58,965 nt of DNA from Candidatus Woesearchaeota archaeon (GCA_002688315.1 NZCN01000009.1:1-58965); one strand, 5' to 3'; positions 7,591 to 15,772 are shown, numbered from the stretch's first letter. Notes: generated by a model from the sequence alone, not told the origin. Numbers and translations: made by a program.

Positions 7591-8210
7591 AAGAAGTTGC
7601 AGAAATGCTTTTGAAATCAGAAGCAATAATATTACGACCGCAGGAGCCGTTTAAGTTTGCGTCCGGCATATTAAGCCCGATATATTGCGATAATAGATTA
7701 TTGCTTTCTAAAGTTGAGGAAAGAACAGACATTATTGGGTATTACATTATGAAAATAAAAGATGAAGAGATGGAGTTTGATGTAGTTGCAGGCGTAGCAA
7801 CTGCCAGCATTCCGTGGGCTGCTTTGATTGCTGAAAAGCTTGGAAAGCCAATGATATACATCAGAAAAGCAACAAAAAATCATGGTCGCGAGAATCTTAT
7901 CGAAGGAAAATTGGAAAAAGGCCAAAAAGTTCTAGTGGTTGAGGATTTGGTAAGCACAGGAGGCAGCTCTCTGAACGCTATTGAGGCAGCAAGAAACGAA
8001 GGAGGCGTAGTTGACAAATGCTTAGCAATATTTACCTATGAAATGGAAAAAGCAAAGAAAAGCTTTGAAGAAGCACAATGCGAATTGGTAACGCTAAGCG
8101 ATTTCACCACATTGATAGAAATTGCTGCAAAAAAAGGATACATTAAAGAAGAAGAAATAAAACTATTGCAGGAATGGAACAAGAACCCTGAAGAATGGGG
8201 CAAGAGGTGA
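7581..8210 (+). CDS. pyrE: Orotate phosphoribosyltransferase
   Basis: PyrE transfers ribose-5-phosphate from PRPP to orotate, giving OMP. The PRPP-binding motif VLVVEDLVSTGGSSLNAI and the upstream KATKNHGREN flexible loop with catalytic Lys/His are visible, as is the substrate region FASGILSPIYCDNR. Length 209 aa is normal. A strong Shine-Dalgarno (GGAGG) sits 11 nt before ATG 7581. The next gene starts 5 nt after its stop, with GAGGTGA overlapping the pyrE stop region. Confidence 0.94.
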   Translation: MPIKEVAEMLLKSEAIILRPQEPFKFASGILSPIYCDNRLLLSKVEERTDIIGYYIMKIKDEEMEFDVVAGVATASIPWAALIAEKLGKPMIYIRKATKNHGRENLIEGKLEKGQKVLVVEDLVSTGGSSLNAIEAARNEGGVVDKCLAIFTYEMEKAKKSFEEAQCELVTLSDFTTLIEIAAKKGYIKEEEIKLLQEWNKNPEEWGKR

Positions 8211-8215
8211 ATTGA

Positions 8216-8824
8216 ATGAAACTAAAAATAGGTGTCATGGGCTCAGGGGTAGATAAAAAAGGAGCTTACATATCAAAAAGAGCAAGGGAGCTTGCTTATG
8301 AGCTAGGAAAAGAGATTGCAAAGCACAACTGCATACTTGTAAATGGGGCATGCCGTGGCATTCCGTATATAGCAAGTAAAGGAGCAAAAGATGCAGATGG
8401 TATGGTCATTGGAGTCAGCCCTGCACAGAACTATCACGAGCACATACACACCTACAAGTTTCCAACAGACGTGTACGATATACTTTTCTACACTGGCTTT
8501 GGCTTTAAGGGGAGGAATGTTGTCAATGTCAGCAACTGCGATGCAATAATAGTTGTTTCAGGACATGTGGGAACACTTAACGAGTTTACAATAGCATATG
8601 ACGACGGAATGATAATAGGAGTAATGCAGGGTTCGGGCGGTATTGCAGACTTTGTCGATGACATAATAAAGATAGCAAGCAAAAAAACAGGGGCGACATT
8701 GATTTACGACAAAGAGGAGCATGACCTGGTAAGAAAAATCATACACGCTGTAAGGAAAAAAGAGGTTAAAGACAAAAGAAGCATAAGAAGAGAACACGAG
8801 CACAAGTGCTATAAATGCAAATGA
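8216..8824 (+). CDS. SLOG/LOG-like Rossmann protein in the pyr operon
   Basis: The fold pattern (KIGVMGSG start, NCILVNGACRGIPYIASKGA, VGTLNEFTIAYDDG) matches the TIGR00725/LOG-like branch of SLOG proteins, which bind or hydrolyse nucleotide-type ligands. LOG enzymes cleave nucleoside monophosphates to base and ribose-5-phosphate through PGGxGTxxE; here the motif is SGHVGTLNE, keeping GT and Glu but not the first Pro-Gly-Gly. The C terminus is basic with a CYKCK end. Its place between pyrE and pyrF, with start/stop coupling to pyrF (ATGA), suggests a role in pyrimidine nucleotide handling, which is inference. Confidence 0.7.
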   Translation: MKLKIGVMGSGVDKKGAYISKRARELAYELGKEIAKHNCILVNGACRGIPYIASKGAKDADGMVIGVSPAQNYHEHIHTYKFPTDVYDILFYTGFGFKGRNVVNVSNCDAIIVVSGHVGTLNEFTIAYDDGMIIGVMQGSGGIADFVDDIIKIASKKTGATLIYDKEEHDLVRKIIHAVRKKEVKDKRSIRREHEHKCYKCK

Positions 8825-9612
8825 ACTTTGTGAAAAAGCTTATAAAAAGTGCAGAAGAAAAAAACAGCATTGTTTGTTTAGGCATGGACCCTGTCCTTGA
8901 GGAAATACCTATTAATGAGCAAAGCCCTAGCAAGAAAATAGTGAAGTTCTATAGCGACATAATAGAAGCTACTCACGACAGTATTGGAGCAGTAAAGCCA
9001 AACTATGCATTCTTTGCACAGTACGGATTTCCAGGATTAAGAGCTTTGAAAAAAGTAATTAGTGTTTGTAAGAATAAGAAGTTGCCAGTGATACTGGATG
9101 CGAAAAGGGGCGACATAGGAAAAAGCAGTGCAGCATACGCTAAGGAAGTATTTGAATTCTGGAAAGCAGATGCAGTTACAATTAGCCCTTTTATGGGAAA
9201 AGACAGTGTTGAACCATTTATAAAATACTGTGGAAAAGGAAAAGGTGTGTATATTCTAACAAGAACTTCCAATCCTGGAGCAGCTGATTTGCAAGACTAT
9301 CAAAAAACTGCTGCAAAAGTAAAGGAATGGCATACTGAAGGAGTGGGAGCAGTTGTTGGAGCAACTAACGTGGCTGAACTCAAAGAAATCAATGAAATTT
9401 TTGATGGCAAAATGCCACTACTTATTCCAGGAGTGGGAGCGCAAGGCGGCTCTGCAAAGGAAATTGTTGAAGCTTTGGGAGAAAACATAAAGCTCCACAG
9501 AATCAACAGCAGCAGTGGAATAAACTACGTTTACAAGAAACAAGATACTGATGATTACGCAGGAGCAGCAGCAAAAGCTGTTAAAGAACTAAATGGAGAG
9601 ATTGGTATTTAG
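8821..9612 (+). CDS. pyrF: Orotidine-5'-phosphate decarboxylase
   Basis: PyrF decarboxylates OMP to UMP, the last step of de novo synthesis. The catalytic DAKRGDIG stretch supplies the Lys and Asp tetrad, with CLGMDP at the N terminus and the phosphate-binding PGVGAQGGS near the C terminus. At 263 aa it belongs to the longer (subfamily 2) form rather than the short archaeal-type enzyme. I use ATG 8821 because it gives the ATGA overlap seen throughout this operon; ATG 8815 is also in frame. It ends in a 4-nt convergent overlap with the HTH-PRTase gene. Confidence 0.93.
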   Translation: MNFVKKLIKSAEEKNSIVCLGMDPVLEEIPINEQSPSKKIVKFYSDIIEATHDSIGAVKPNYAFFAQYGFPGLRALKKVISVCKNKKLPVILDAKRGDIGKSSAAYAKEVFEFWKADAVTISPFMGKDSVEPFIKYCGKGKGVYILTRTSNPGAADLQDYQKTAAKVKEWHTEGVGAVVGATNVAELKEINEIFDGKMPLLIPGVGAQGGSAKEIVEALGENIKLHRINSSSGINYVYKKQDTDDYAGAAAKAVKELNGEIGI

Positions 9613-10310
9613 TCTTTAGCTAAAACCAAGTAATTCACTTTATGTTTTTTCTTTAACTCTCTGTAAGCAGAAGAGATTATGAACAACGCAAATATTCCGC
9701 TAATGTTTGCTTTTGCTTGGTCGCAGATGCTTGTTAGAGCTTCAAAAGTTGTGCCTGCTCGGATAACGTCGTCAACAATCAAAACATCGTCGTTTCTTTT
9801 AAGGAGAGATTTAGGAAGGTAAAATGGCGTGCTTATTGGCTTTTCTCCTGAACTTTTCGAAGCATAATGGTCAGAAAATGTAAACTCCTGGGTTAGCTTT
9901 GCATAAATAAATTTAGCACCAATAAGATTAGCTATTGCCTGCGCTATAGGAATACCGTCAGAAGCTGCAGTAAAAACCACGTTTATTTTGCTTTCAAGGC
10001 TTTTTGTAGCTCTGAAAGCTATGACATTAAGAAGAAAAGGCTGGGAAAGAATATGAGCAGTTACAAAGTACTTGCTCTTTTTGGTTTTTGAAGCTTCAAG
10101 AATTTTTGGAAGATAATTTTTTATGAAAAAATTTATGAGAGTTTCTGCTCGGTCTGTTTTCGGAAGAACATAGCCGTTAATGTAGCGATTGAGAACTCCA
10201 GCAGGCAATGACAACTCGCGAGATAGCTTGCGAAACGTCTTCTGCTGCTTCATTGACTGCAGACAGTCAATTGCCAGAAGCTTTATTTTAGTCTCTTCCA
10301 GAGTGTTCAT
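9609..10310 (-). CDS. HTH-phosphoribosyltransferase protein, candidate purine regulator
   Basis: The N-terminal about 60 residues form a helix-turn-helix (FRKLSRELSLPAGVLNRYINGYVLP). A type I phosphoribosyltransferase domain follows, with a PRPP loop VLIVDDVIRAGTTFEAL at about 177-192. Bacterial PurR and haloarchaeal GfcR share this HTH-plus-PRTase design and use the PRTase domain as a PRPP or metabolite sensor. It is divergent from purA across a shared TATA/operator. ATG 10310 is chosen over GTG 10331 because the minus-strand TATA (10347-10338) lies about 30 nt upstream of ATG 10310 but would almost touch GTG 10331. Regulation of pur promoters is inferred from position and motif sharing. Confidence 0.75.
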   Translation of the reverse strand: MNTLEETKIKLLAIDCLQSMKQQKTFRKLSRELSLPAGVLNRYINGYVLPKTDRAETLINFFIKNYLPKILEASKTKKSKYFVTAHILSQPFLLNVIAFRATKSLESKINVVFTAASDGIPIAQAIANLIGAKFIYAKLTQEFTFSDHYASKSSGEKPISTPFYLPKSLLKRNDDVLIVDDVIRAGTTFEALTSICDQAKANISGIFALFIISSAYRELKKKHKVNYLVLAKD

Positions 10311-10345
10311 ATGTGTTACAAGAACATGCACAAAACCTATATAAA
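10311..10345. promoter_or_regulatory. Shared purA / HTH-PRTase promoter with pur operator
   Basis: TGTT-ACAAG-AACA (10314-10326) is an interrupted inverted repeat 23 nt upstream of a TATA box, CTATATAAA (10337-10345). The same arrangement occurs before purF: TGTT starts exactly 23 nt before CTATATAAA there, and the 13 bases ACAAAACCTATAT match in both. The TATA is nearly symmetric and can serve purA on the plus strand and the regulator gene on the minus strand. A protein bound at the repeat would sit over the start of the minus transcript, allowing autoregulation. Confidence 0.6.
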
Positions 10346-10379
10346 GCTTTGTTGATTTGAACTTCTGGAGAGTGAGAAC

Positions 10380-11759
10380 TTGAATAAAATAGTTGTGGGG
10401 GCTTATTGGGGAGACGAAGGCAAAGGCAAAATAGTTGATTTGCTAGCTGCTGATTCTGACTGGGTTGTAAGGTATAATGGCGGTGATAACGCAGGCCACA
10501 CAATTGTTGTGGGGGACAAGCAAGTAGTTCTGCATATTCTGCCATCAGGAGTTTTACAAGGGAAAAATGTTGCTATCGGTCCTGATGTTTTCTTTAATCC
10601 AGGAAGTTTTCTCAAAGACTTGAATCATGTTGTGGAAAGCGGTTTTAAGATAACAGGACGCATAGTCATTGACGAAAGAGCTCATGTGATAATGCCTTAC
10701 CACATCAAACTGGAAGGAAATGAAAAAATTGGAACTACCAAGCGAGGAATAGGGCCTGCTGCAAAAGATAAAGCAGAAAGAACAACTGACATAACTATTG
10801 CAGATATGGTTGGAGAGAATTTTTTGGAGAGAATAAAAGAAGTTGTTTCAGAGAAAAAAGAGGAGCTTATTGCTGCAAATATCCTGACCAAAACGTTTGA
10901 TGATGAGAGATACTGCGAAAGAGTTCATGAAGTTTACTCTGAATATGCTTCAAGAATAAAAGAATACGTTGGAGAAACAAGCTATCTGATATATGAAGAA
11001 ACAAAAAAAGGCAGCGTGCTGTTGGAAGGCGCACAAGGAAGTTTACTTGATGTTGTGCATGGAACAAGGCCTTTCATTACTTCCTCAAACACAATTGCAG
11101 GAGGAGCCGCTTCTAATTTAGGAATTGACTTGAGAAAATTCAAGATAATTGGAATAGTTAAAGCATATCCCACAAGAGTGGGAGAGGGGCCTTTCACAAC
11201 AGAACTTGGAAACTATGAAGACGCTAAAACCGAAGAAAAAATGAAAAAACTTAGCGTTGAAGAAAAGAGAAAAGTGATTGAAGGGGACGAGAAGCTACTT
11301 GGAAGATGGATAAGGATGGACGGAGGCGAGTACGGGGCAACTACCGGACGGCCCCGCAGAACAGGACATCCTGATTTTGTTGCTTTAAGATATTCTGCAA
11401 TGATAAACGGAATAGATGAATGGGTTATAACAAAGATTGATGTTTTAGGAGGCAAGACGTTTAAGGCTGCTGTAGCCTATAAGAAAGACACTAAGATAAC
11501 AGAGAAATTTCCTTTCAGACTTGAAGGATGGGAACCAGTTTATTCTCAAAAAGAATATTTCTGGGAAAGCATGACTGAAGAGCAATGCATTCAGGCAGTA
11601 ACTGGTGGTTATGACGTGCTGCCAGAAAAAATGAAGCAGTACATAAGAGACCTTGTAATTTATACAGGCATTCCTGTGAGAATGATTTCATTAAGCCCAA
11701 AAAGAGAAATAACAGTTGTTAAGGATGTTCTATTAAGAACCACAGAATATCTAAAATGA
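10380..11759 (+). CDS. purA: Adenylosuccinate synthetase
   Basis: PurA joins IMP and aspartate using GTP, the first step from IMP to AMP. Seen: the GTP-binding loop WGDEGKGKIVD, GGDNAGHT, the IMP-site TTKRGIGPAAKDK, and a late GRPRRTGHPDF region. At 459 aa it has the longer bacterial/eukaryotic-like length rather than the short archaeal form (about 340 aa). Start TTG 10380 gives the family N terminus; GGAG about 10 nt upstream supports it. It overlaps the purH N-terminal gene by ATGA, so purA, purH-N and purH-C form one operon. Confidence 0.94.
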   Translation: MNKIVVGAYWGDEGKGKIVDLLAADSDWVVRYNGGDNAGHTIVVGDKQVVLHILPSGVLQGKNVAIGPDVFFNPGSFLKDLNHVVESGFKITGRIVIDERAHVIMPYHIKLEGNEKIGTTKRGIGPAAKDKAERTTDITIADMVGENFLERIKEVVSEKKEELIAANILTKTFDDERYCERVHEVYSEYASRIKEYVGETSYLIYEETKKGSVLLEGAQGSLLDVVHGTRPFITSSNTIAGGAASNLGIDLRKFKIIGIVKAYPTRVGEGPFTTELGNYEDAKTEEKMKKLSVEEKRKVIEGDEKLLGRWIRMDGGEYGATTGRPRRTGHPDFVALRYSAMINGIDEWVITKIDVLGGKTFKAAVAYKKDTKITEKFPFRLEGWEPVYSQKEYFWESMTEEQCIQAVTGGYDVLPEKMKQYIRDLVIYTGIPVRMISLSPKREITVVKDVLLRTTEYLK

Positions 11760-12349
11760 ATGTGAAAATAAACAGGGCAATTATCAGTTGCTATGACAAA
11801 ACCGGACTAAAAGAATTTGTTAGTGAGTTAATTAAGCTAAATCCTGACATCAAGATATTCAGCAGCAGCGGAACTTTCAATGAGCTAAAAGAAGTTGCTT
11901 CAGGCAATCTTGTAGAAGTTTCTGAATATGTTGGCTTTAAAGAAATGCCTTCAGGACTAGTTAAGACCTTACATCCAAAAATACATTCAGGAATACTGGC
12001 TGATTTAGAAGATGAAGAGCAAAAAAGCTATTTAGAAAAGAATGGAATAGAAATTTTTGATTTGGTTGTAGTAAACTTATATCCGTTTGAAGCCAAAAGC
12101 AGCTTCAAGGAAACAAGAAACAATATTGATATTGGCGGGGTTAGCCTGCTGGAATCTGCTTCAAAGAATTTCTTAAGAGTTTCAATTGTTTGCAATGTTA
12201 ATGATTATGGCAAGTTATTGGAAAAGCTAAAAGAAAGCGATTGCAGTAGCGACGATAACACTAGACTTGAACTTTCTAAAAAAGCTGTTGCCTATTTAGC
12301 CAAATACCTTGCAGACATAAATGATTATTTCAAAGATTTGAAAGTTTAA
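11756..12349 (+). CDS. purH: IMP cyclohydrolase (PurH N-terminal domain as a separate protein)
   Basis: This 197-aa protein is the MGS-like IMP cyclohydrolase half of PurH and closes FAICAR to IMP. Family motifs are RAIISCYDKTGL, FSSSGT, a TLHPKIHSGIL stretch and DIGGVSLLESASKN. In most bacteria and eukaryotes it is fused to AICAR transformylase; here the halves are separate genes. HPKIHSG has Ser where Gly is usual. It overlaps purA by ATGA. The transformylase gene follows after 56 nt that contain a 15-codon open frame. Confidence 0.92.
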   Translation: MNVKINRAIISCYDKTGLKEFVSELIKLNPDIKIFSSSGTFNELKEVASGNLVEVSEYVGFKEMPSGLVKTLHPKIHSGILADLEDEEQKSYLEKNGIEIFDLVVVNLYPFEAKSSFKETRNNIDIGGVSLLESASKNFLRVSIVCNVNDYGKLLEKLKESDCSSDDNTRLELSKKAVAYLAKYLADINDYFKDLKV

Positions 12350-12361
12350 TTTAAGGACAAA

Positions 12362-12409
12362 ATGAAACAAATTCACTTCGTTCGTAGCTTCATTTTGAGG
12401 TCAAAATGA
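12362..12409 (+). CDS. Possible 15-codon leader peptide between the purH halves
   Basis: ATG 12362 opens a 15-codon frame (MKQIHFVRSFILRSK) whose TGA stop overlaps the ATG of the transformylase gene as ATGA, the coupling used by the real genes here. The same bases contain an inverted repeat, CAAAATGAA (12358-12366) and TTCATTTTG (12389-12397), that would place the leader start codon in a stem and sits just before the GAGG ribosome-binding site of purH-C. It could be a translational coupler or a chance frame. There is no protein-level evidence. Confidence 0.3.
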   Translation: MKQIHFVRSFILRSK

Positions 12410-13635
12410 AGGATTACAAGAAAAGTTACAAGGAAGTTCTTGGAGATAACTTCCCGAATGATATGGAAATAAGTTTTGGAGAACAGAAACTACAATACAG
12501 GAAAAAAAAGTGGAAGTTTAACAGAGAAGAGATTGGACTGAGATACGGCGATAACCCAGGCCAGGAAGCTGCCTTGTACACGCTGATTGGAGGCAACTTA
12601 AAGCTAGGTGAATGGGAGTTTGTTAATTCTGACGAAGGATTCATAAGCAATCTTGGAGAAAATGAACTTATAGAAACAGGAAAGCACATTGGAAAAAGCA
12701 ATCTTGCTGATTTAGATGCTGCCTTGAACATACTGAAATATTTTGACGAGCCAACTGCGGTAATAGTAAAGCATTCTAATCCAAGCGGAGTTGCAAGCAG
12801 AGAAAGCATAAAAGAAGCTTATGTTGAAGCTAATTTTGCCGACAGAATAGCAGCTTTCGGCGGAGTATTGGTTATAAACAGAAAGATGAACAAGGAAACT
12901 GCAGAAGAAGTTGTCAAAAACTATCTTGAAGTTGCAGCTGCTCCAGAATTTGATGAAGATGCGCTTCAAATTCTTACTACCAGAAAAAACATGAGATTAA
13001 TGAAAATAAAAAAATTAGAAGAACTGCAAAAGTATAAGGGCAAAAGAGTTGTAGAGTTTAAAACTTTAATTGACGGCGGAATAATGGTTCAACAGTCAGC
13101 AGATAATGAAGTTAAAGAATTAGAAACCGCAGAAGTTGAACGTGAAGGGAAAGCTTACAAAGCTAAACAGCCTGAAGAAAAAGAAATAGAAGACATGCTA
13201 TTCGGATGGAAAGTATTGCAAGGAGTTATTTCAAATTCAATGCTATTTGCAAAAGACAAAGTAACTGTTGCTATCTGCGCAGGCGAGCAGGATAGAGTTG
13301 GAGCCACTGAACTTGCAATAATGAAAGCATACAAAAAAGCAGCTGATAGAATTTGCTTTCAAAAATATGAAAAACCATTATGGGAGCTGACTGACAAAGA
13401 AAAGAAAAAAGAAATAGAAGAGGAAGTTGAACAAACAAATGCAAACTTAAAGGGCTCAGTTCTCGCATCTGACGGGTTTCTGCCGTTTAGAGATACAGTG
13501 GATGTTGCAGCAAAGCAAAACATTGTAGGAATAATACAGCCAGGCGGCTCAACAAGGGATTACCAAAGCATAGAAGCATGCAATGAGCACGGAATATCCA
13601 TGGCATTCACTGGCAAAAGAGTTTTCAGGCATTGA
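12406..13635 (+). CDS. purH: AICAR transformylase (PurH C-terminal domain as a separate protein)
   Basis: It transfers a formyl group from 10-formyl-tetrahydrofolate to AICAR. Motifs include LRYGDNPGQEAA near the start, the catalytic Lys-His in AVIVKHSNPSGVA, and ASDGFLPFRDTVDVAAK and QPGGSTRD near the end, so it looks active. Length 409 aa fits the isolated domain. The GAGGT ribosome-binding site is 6 nt before the ATG. Its presence beside two PurP genes (30014-32136), which do the same chemistry with formate and ATP, is notable. Confidence 0.93.
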   Translation: MKDYKKSYKEVLGDNFPNDMEISFGEQKLQYRKKKWKFNREEIGLRYGDNPGQEAALYTLIGGNLKLGEWEFVNSDEGFISNLGENELIETGKHIGKSNLADLDAALNILKYFDEPTAVIVKHSNPSGVASRESIKEAYVEANFADRIAAFGGVLVINRKMNKETAEEVVKNYLEVAAAPEFDEDALQILTTRKNMRLMKIKKLEELQKYKGKRVVEFKTLIDGGIMVQQSADNEVKELETAEVEREGKAYKAKQPEEKEIEDMLFGWKVLQGVISNSMLFAKDKVTVAICAGEQDRVGATELAIMKAYKKAADRICFQKYEKPLWELTDKEKKKEIEEEVEQTNANLKGSVLASDGFLPFRDTVDVAAKQNIVGIIQPGGSTRDYQSIEACNEHGISMAFTGKRVFRH

Positions 13636-13676
13636 CGCAAAGATTTATTAACCCTCCTCTGTAACAAAATAAATTA

Positions 13677-14708
13677 ATGATTTGGGATAAACTATTTCAG
13701 AACAAGTTTCTTATAAGAAATGAAGAAGCAGAAGAGTTGATAGAAAATTTTCTTGTTGCAGCAGTTGTATCTGTTCTTGCAATTCGCTTCTACCTAAACT
13801 TGACAGGTTTCCCAACATTAGGAGGAGAACTTCTTCATTTTGCCCACATGCTTTGGGGCGGCTTGTTCATGCTCATATCAATATTTGTTTTGCTGATTTT
13901 CTTAAACAGGTTTACTTTGCGTTTTGCAGCAGTATTAGGAGGAATAGGCTTTGGAACATTTATTGACGAGCTAGGCAAATTCATAACCCATGACAATAAT
14001 TATTTTTTTCAGCCTACAATTGCCATAATTTACCTGATATTTGTGCTTATCTACATGTTATCGCAAAGCATAAACAGGCTGAAGAAGCTGACAAAGCAAG
14101 AATACCTAATAAATGCAATGGAATTTACAAAAGAAGCAGTTTACAATGACTTAGACGGCCATGGAAAGAAACGAGCATTAGAACTTCTAAAAGAAGCTAA
14201 CCAGAAAGATCCGTTAGTAAAAGCTGTCAGAAGCGTGCTTGACAAAGTTGATCTTGTTCCAGTAAAAGAACCAGGGCTCATTTCAAAAACACACCACATT
14301 TTTCACAAATTATACAGAAAACTCATAAAACAAAAAATGTTTTCAACAGCAATAATTTCTTTTTTCGTTATTTACTCATTAGCAACATTAGCATATACAA
14401 TGCGGTTTAGCTTTTCTACTCCTTCATTCATAAGCCTTGGTCATCTGGCATCATCAACTTTAGCATCTGGCTTTATAATAATAGGTCTGTTGAAAATAAA
14501 AAAGTCAAGGACAAACGCGTACAAAATGTTCAAACGAGCAGTACTAGTTGCAATATTCTTAACAAACTTCTTTACATTCTACCAGCAACAACTCACAGCC
14601 TTGCTAGGCTTTGCAGGAAACATACTGATACTGCTAACATTAAGATACATGATTAGCGAAGAAGAAGAGTTTAAAGAATCTTCAGAAGTGACAACTAAAA
14701 AACTTTAA
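13677..14708 (+). CDS. Multi-pass membrane protein, unknown function
   Basis: I do not recognise the family. About eight hydrophobic segments are visible: roughly residues 25-45, 55-78, 82-100, 110-128, 220-240, 250-268, 285-303 and 308-325, with a soluble helical stretch (about 130-210) between the two halves. Conserved-looking motifs are HFAHMLWGG and GIGFGTFIDELGKFITHD, where His, Asp and Glu near membrane edges could bind a metal or be catalytic. TATA at 13645-13653 is about 27 nt before ATG 13677, so it has its own leaderless promoter. Confidence 0.7.
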   Translation: MIWDKLFQNKFLIRNEEAEELIENFLVAAVVSVLAIRFYLNLTGFPTLGGELLHFAHMLWGGLFMLISIFVLLIFLNRFTLRFAAVLGGIGFGTFIDELGKFITHDNNYFFQPTIAIIYLIFVLIYMLSQSINRLKKLTKQEYLINAMEFTKEAVYNDLDGHGKKRALELLKEANQKDPLVKAVRSVLDKVDLVPVKEPGLISKTHHIFHKLYRKLIKQKMFSTAIISFFVIYSLATLAYTMRFSFSTPSFISLGHLASSTLASGFIIIGLLKIKKSRTNAYKMFKRAVLVAIFLTNFFTFYQQQLTALLGFAGNILILLTLRYMISEEEEFKESSEVTTKKL

Positions 14709-14733
14709 ATAAAAGGCGTAGTGGCTGATTTTC

Positions 14734-15003
14734 ATGGAAAATAAAAAAAAATACGTTGTTGAGTATGACAGGCCGAACTGCATCGGAGCAGGAGCATGCA
14801 CTGCTGCTTCTCCAAAATTTTGGAAAATGAATTATGACAGGGACGGAAAAGCAGACTTAATAGGTGGAAATGAAAAGGAAGACACCACAGCAGTTATTGA
14901 GATAAGTGAGGAAGATTTTGAAGAGATGAAAGCATCAGCAGAGATATGCCCGGTTAACGTTATACGCATAAAGAAGAAAGAAAATAACGAGAAAATTATA
15001 TAA
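14734..15003 (+). CDS. Ferredoxin, probably [3Fe-4S] type
   Basis: The 89-aa protein has only three cysteines placed as in single-cluster ferredoxins: C16, C22 and C72-Pro. The second ligand position of CxxCxxC is Ala19 (CIGAGAC), as in [3Fe-4S] ferredoxins that pair with cytochrome P450s in actinobacteria. The middle carries an acidic insertion (about residues 35-65). A TATA at 14705-14713, overlapping the previous stop, supports leaderless start ATG 14734. The electron partner is unknown; no oxidoreductase is adjacent. Confidence 0.85.
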   Translation: MENKKKYVVEYDRPNCIGAGACTAASPKFWKMNYDRDGKADLIGGNEKEDTTAVIEISEEDFEEMKASAEICPVNVIRIKKKENNEKII

Positions 15004-15013
15004 AAAAAATTAA

Positions 15014-15283
15014 TTAAACTTCAGCTTTATCAACCTTAGCTAATTCTGTAAAAGGGAATGGCCTTTTGTTTGTTGCAAAAGTAGCGTATTTTAGAAAAGT
15101 GTATATCTGGCAGTTCCATATGTGGGAGAACTCAGCCAATTCTTTGCTTCTCTTGCCTGTAACAAGAATCATAACAAAATGAACCAGCACAAGTATTTGA
15201 ATAAGCCCTTTCCATAAACTCAGAATAATCCCAGACACTATAATCACAACAATCCTCATCAAAGCTTCTGTACGTTCAGACAT
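15014..15283 (-). CDS. DUF4389-family small membrane protein
   Basis: Two hydrophobic segments (about residues 8-25 and 27-43) are followed by a conserved-looking segment around HIWNCQIYTFLKYATFATNKRPFPF. The Trp, aromatic residues and final P-F-x-F resemble the C-terminal block of DUF4389 proteins. The function of the family is unknown. It is a monocistronic gene facing the ferredoxin gene. Confidence 0.65.
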   Translation of the reverse strand: MSERTEALMRIVVIIVSGIILSLWKGLIQILVLVHFVMILVTGKRSKELAEFSHIWNCQIYTFLKYATFATNKRPFPFTELAKVDKAEV

Positions 15284-15416
15284 AAAACATCACTCATTAT
15301 TCAATGCAAAACGTTTGGATTTAAATCTTTCTGTTTTCTTGTTCCAAACTAAAAAGCGAGAATTGCGAAGCTTTAAATACCGTTATTTGTTGCCAAAACA
15401 ATAAAGGAGTTTCAAA

Positions 15417-15734
15417 ATGAAAGCTGTTTATTTTAGGTATAATGATGAAGATGCGTTTGAAGATAATAGTATCCACGCTTTAGCCGTTCCTACTCATGGA
15501 GTTATATTGGAAATGGAAACAGTTGTTCCTCAAAAGAATAATCACTATTGGATTAATGAAGACCCTATCCTTATTGCTGAAGCAGAAAAAATTGCTAGAG
15601 GAACGTCTCCAGAAAATAATGGCAAAGTAGTTGAAATTGATGATTCAAGCTCGTTAGCGAAGAATTTAAGAGACGGAACTTTAAGATCTTCAATAGTTGC
15701 CTTGGCTATGCAAGCTATTGTCAACCAAGAATAG
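15417..15734 (+). CDS. Hypothetical protein, 105 aa
   Basis: Not recognised. It is a small acidic soluble protein (start MKAVYFRYNDEDAFEDN) with no membrane segment or cysteine. A TATA at 15371-15380 and a GGAG ribosome-binding site about 7 nt before ATG 15417 make the gene believable. It lies directly upstream of the purF promoter; the 39 bases after its stop run into the purF operator repeat. Nothing indicates a purine role. Confidence 0.55.
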   Translation: MKAVYFRYNDEDAFEDNSIHALAVPTHGVILEMETVVPQKNNHYWINEDPILIAEAEKIARGTSPENNGKVVEIDDSSSLAKNLRDGTLRSSIVALAMQAIVNQE

Positions 15735-15772
15735 AGAAAAAAACCGATTAGTTCTATACGCATTTCCAGTTC

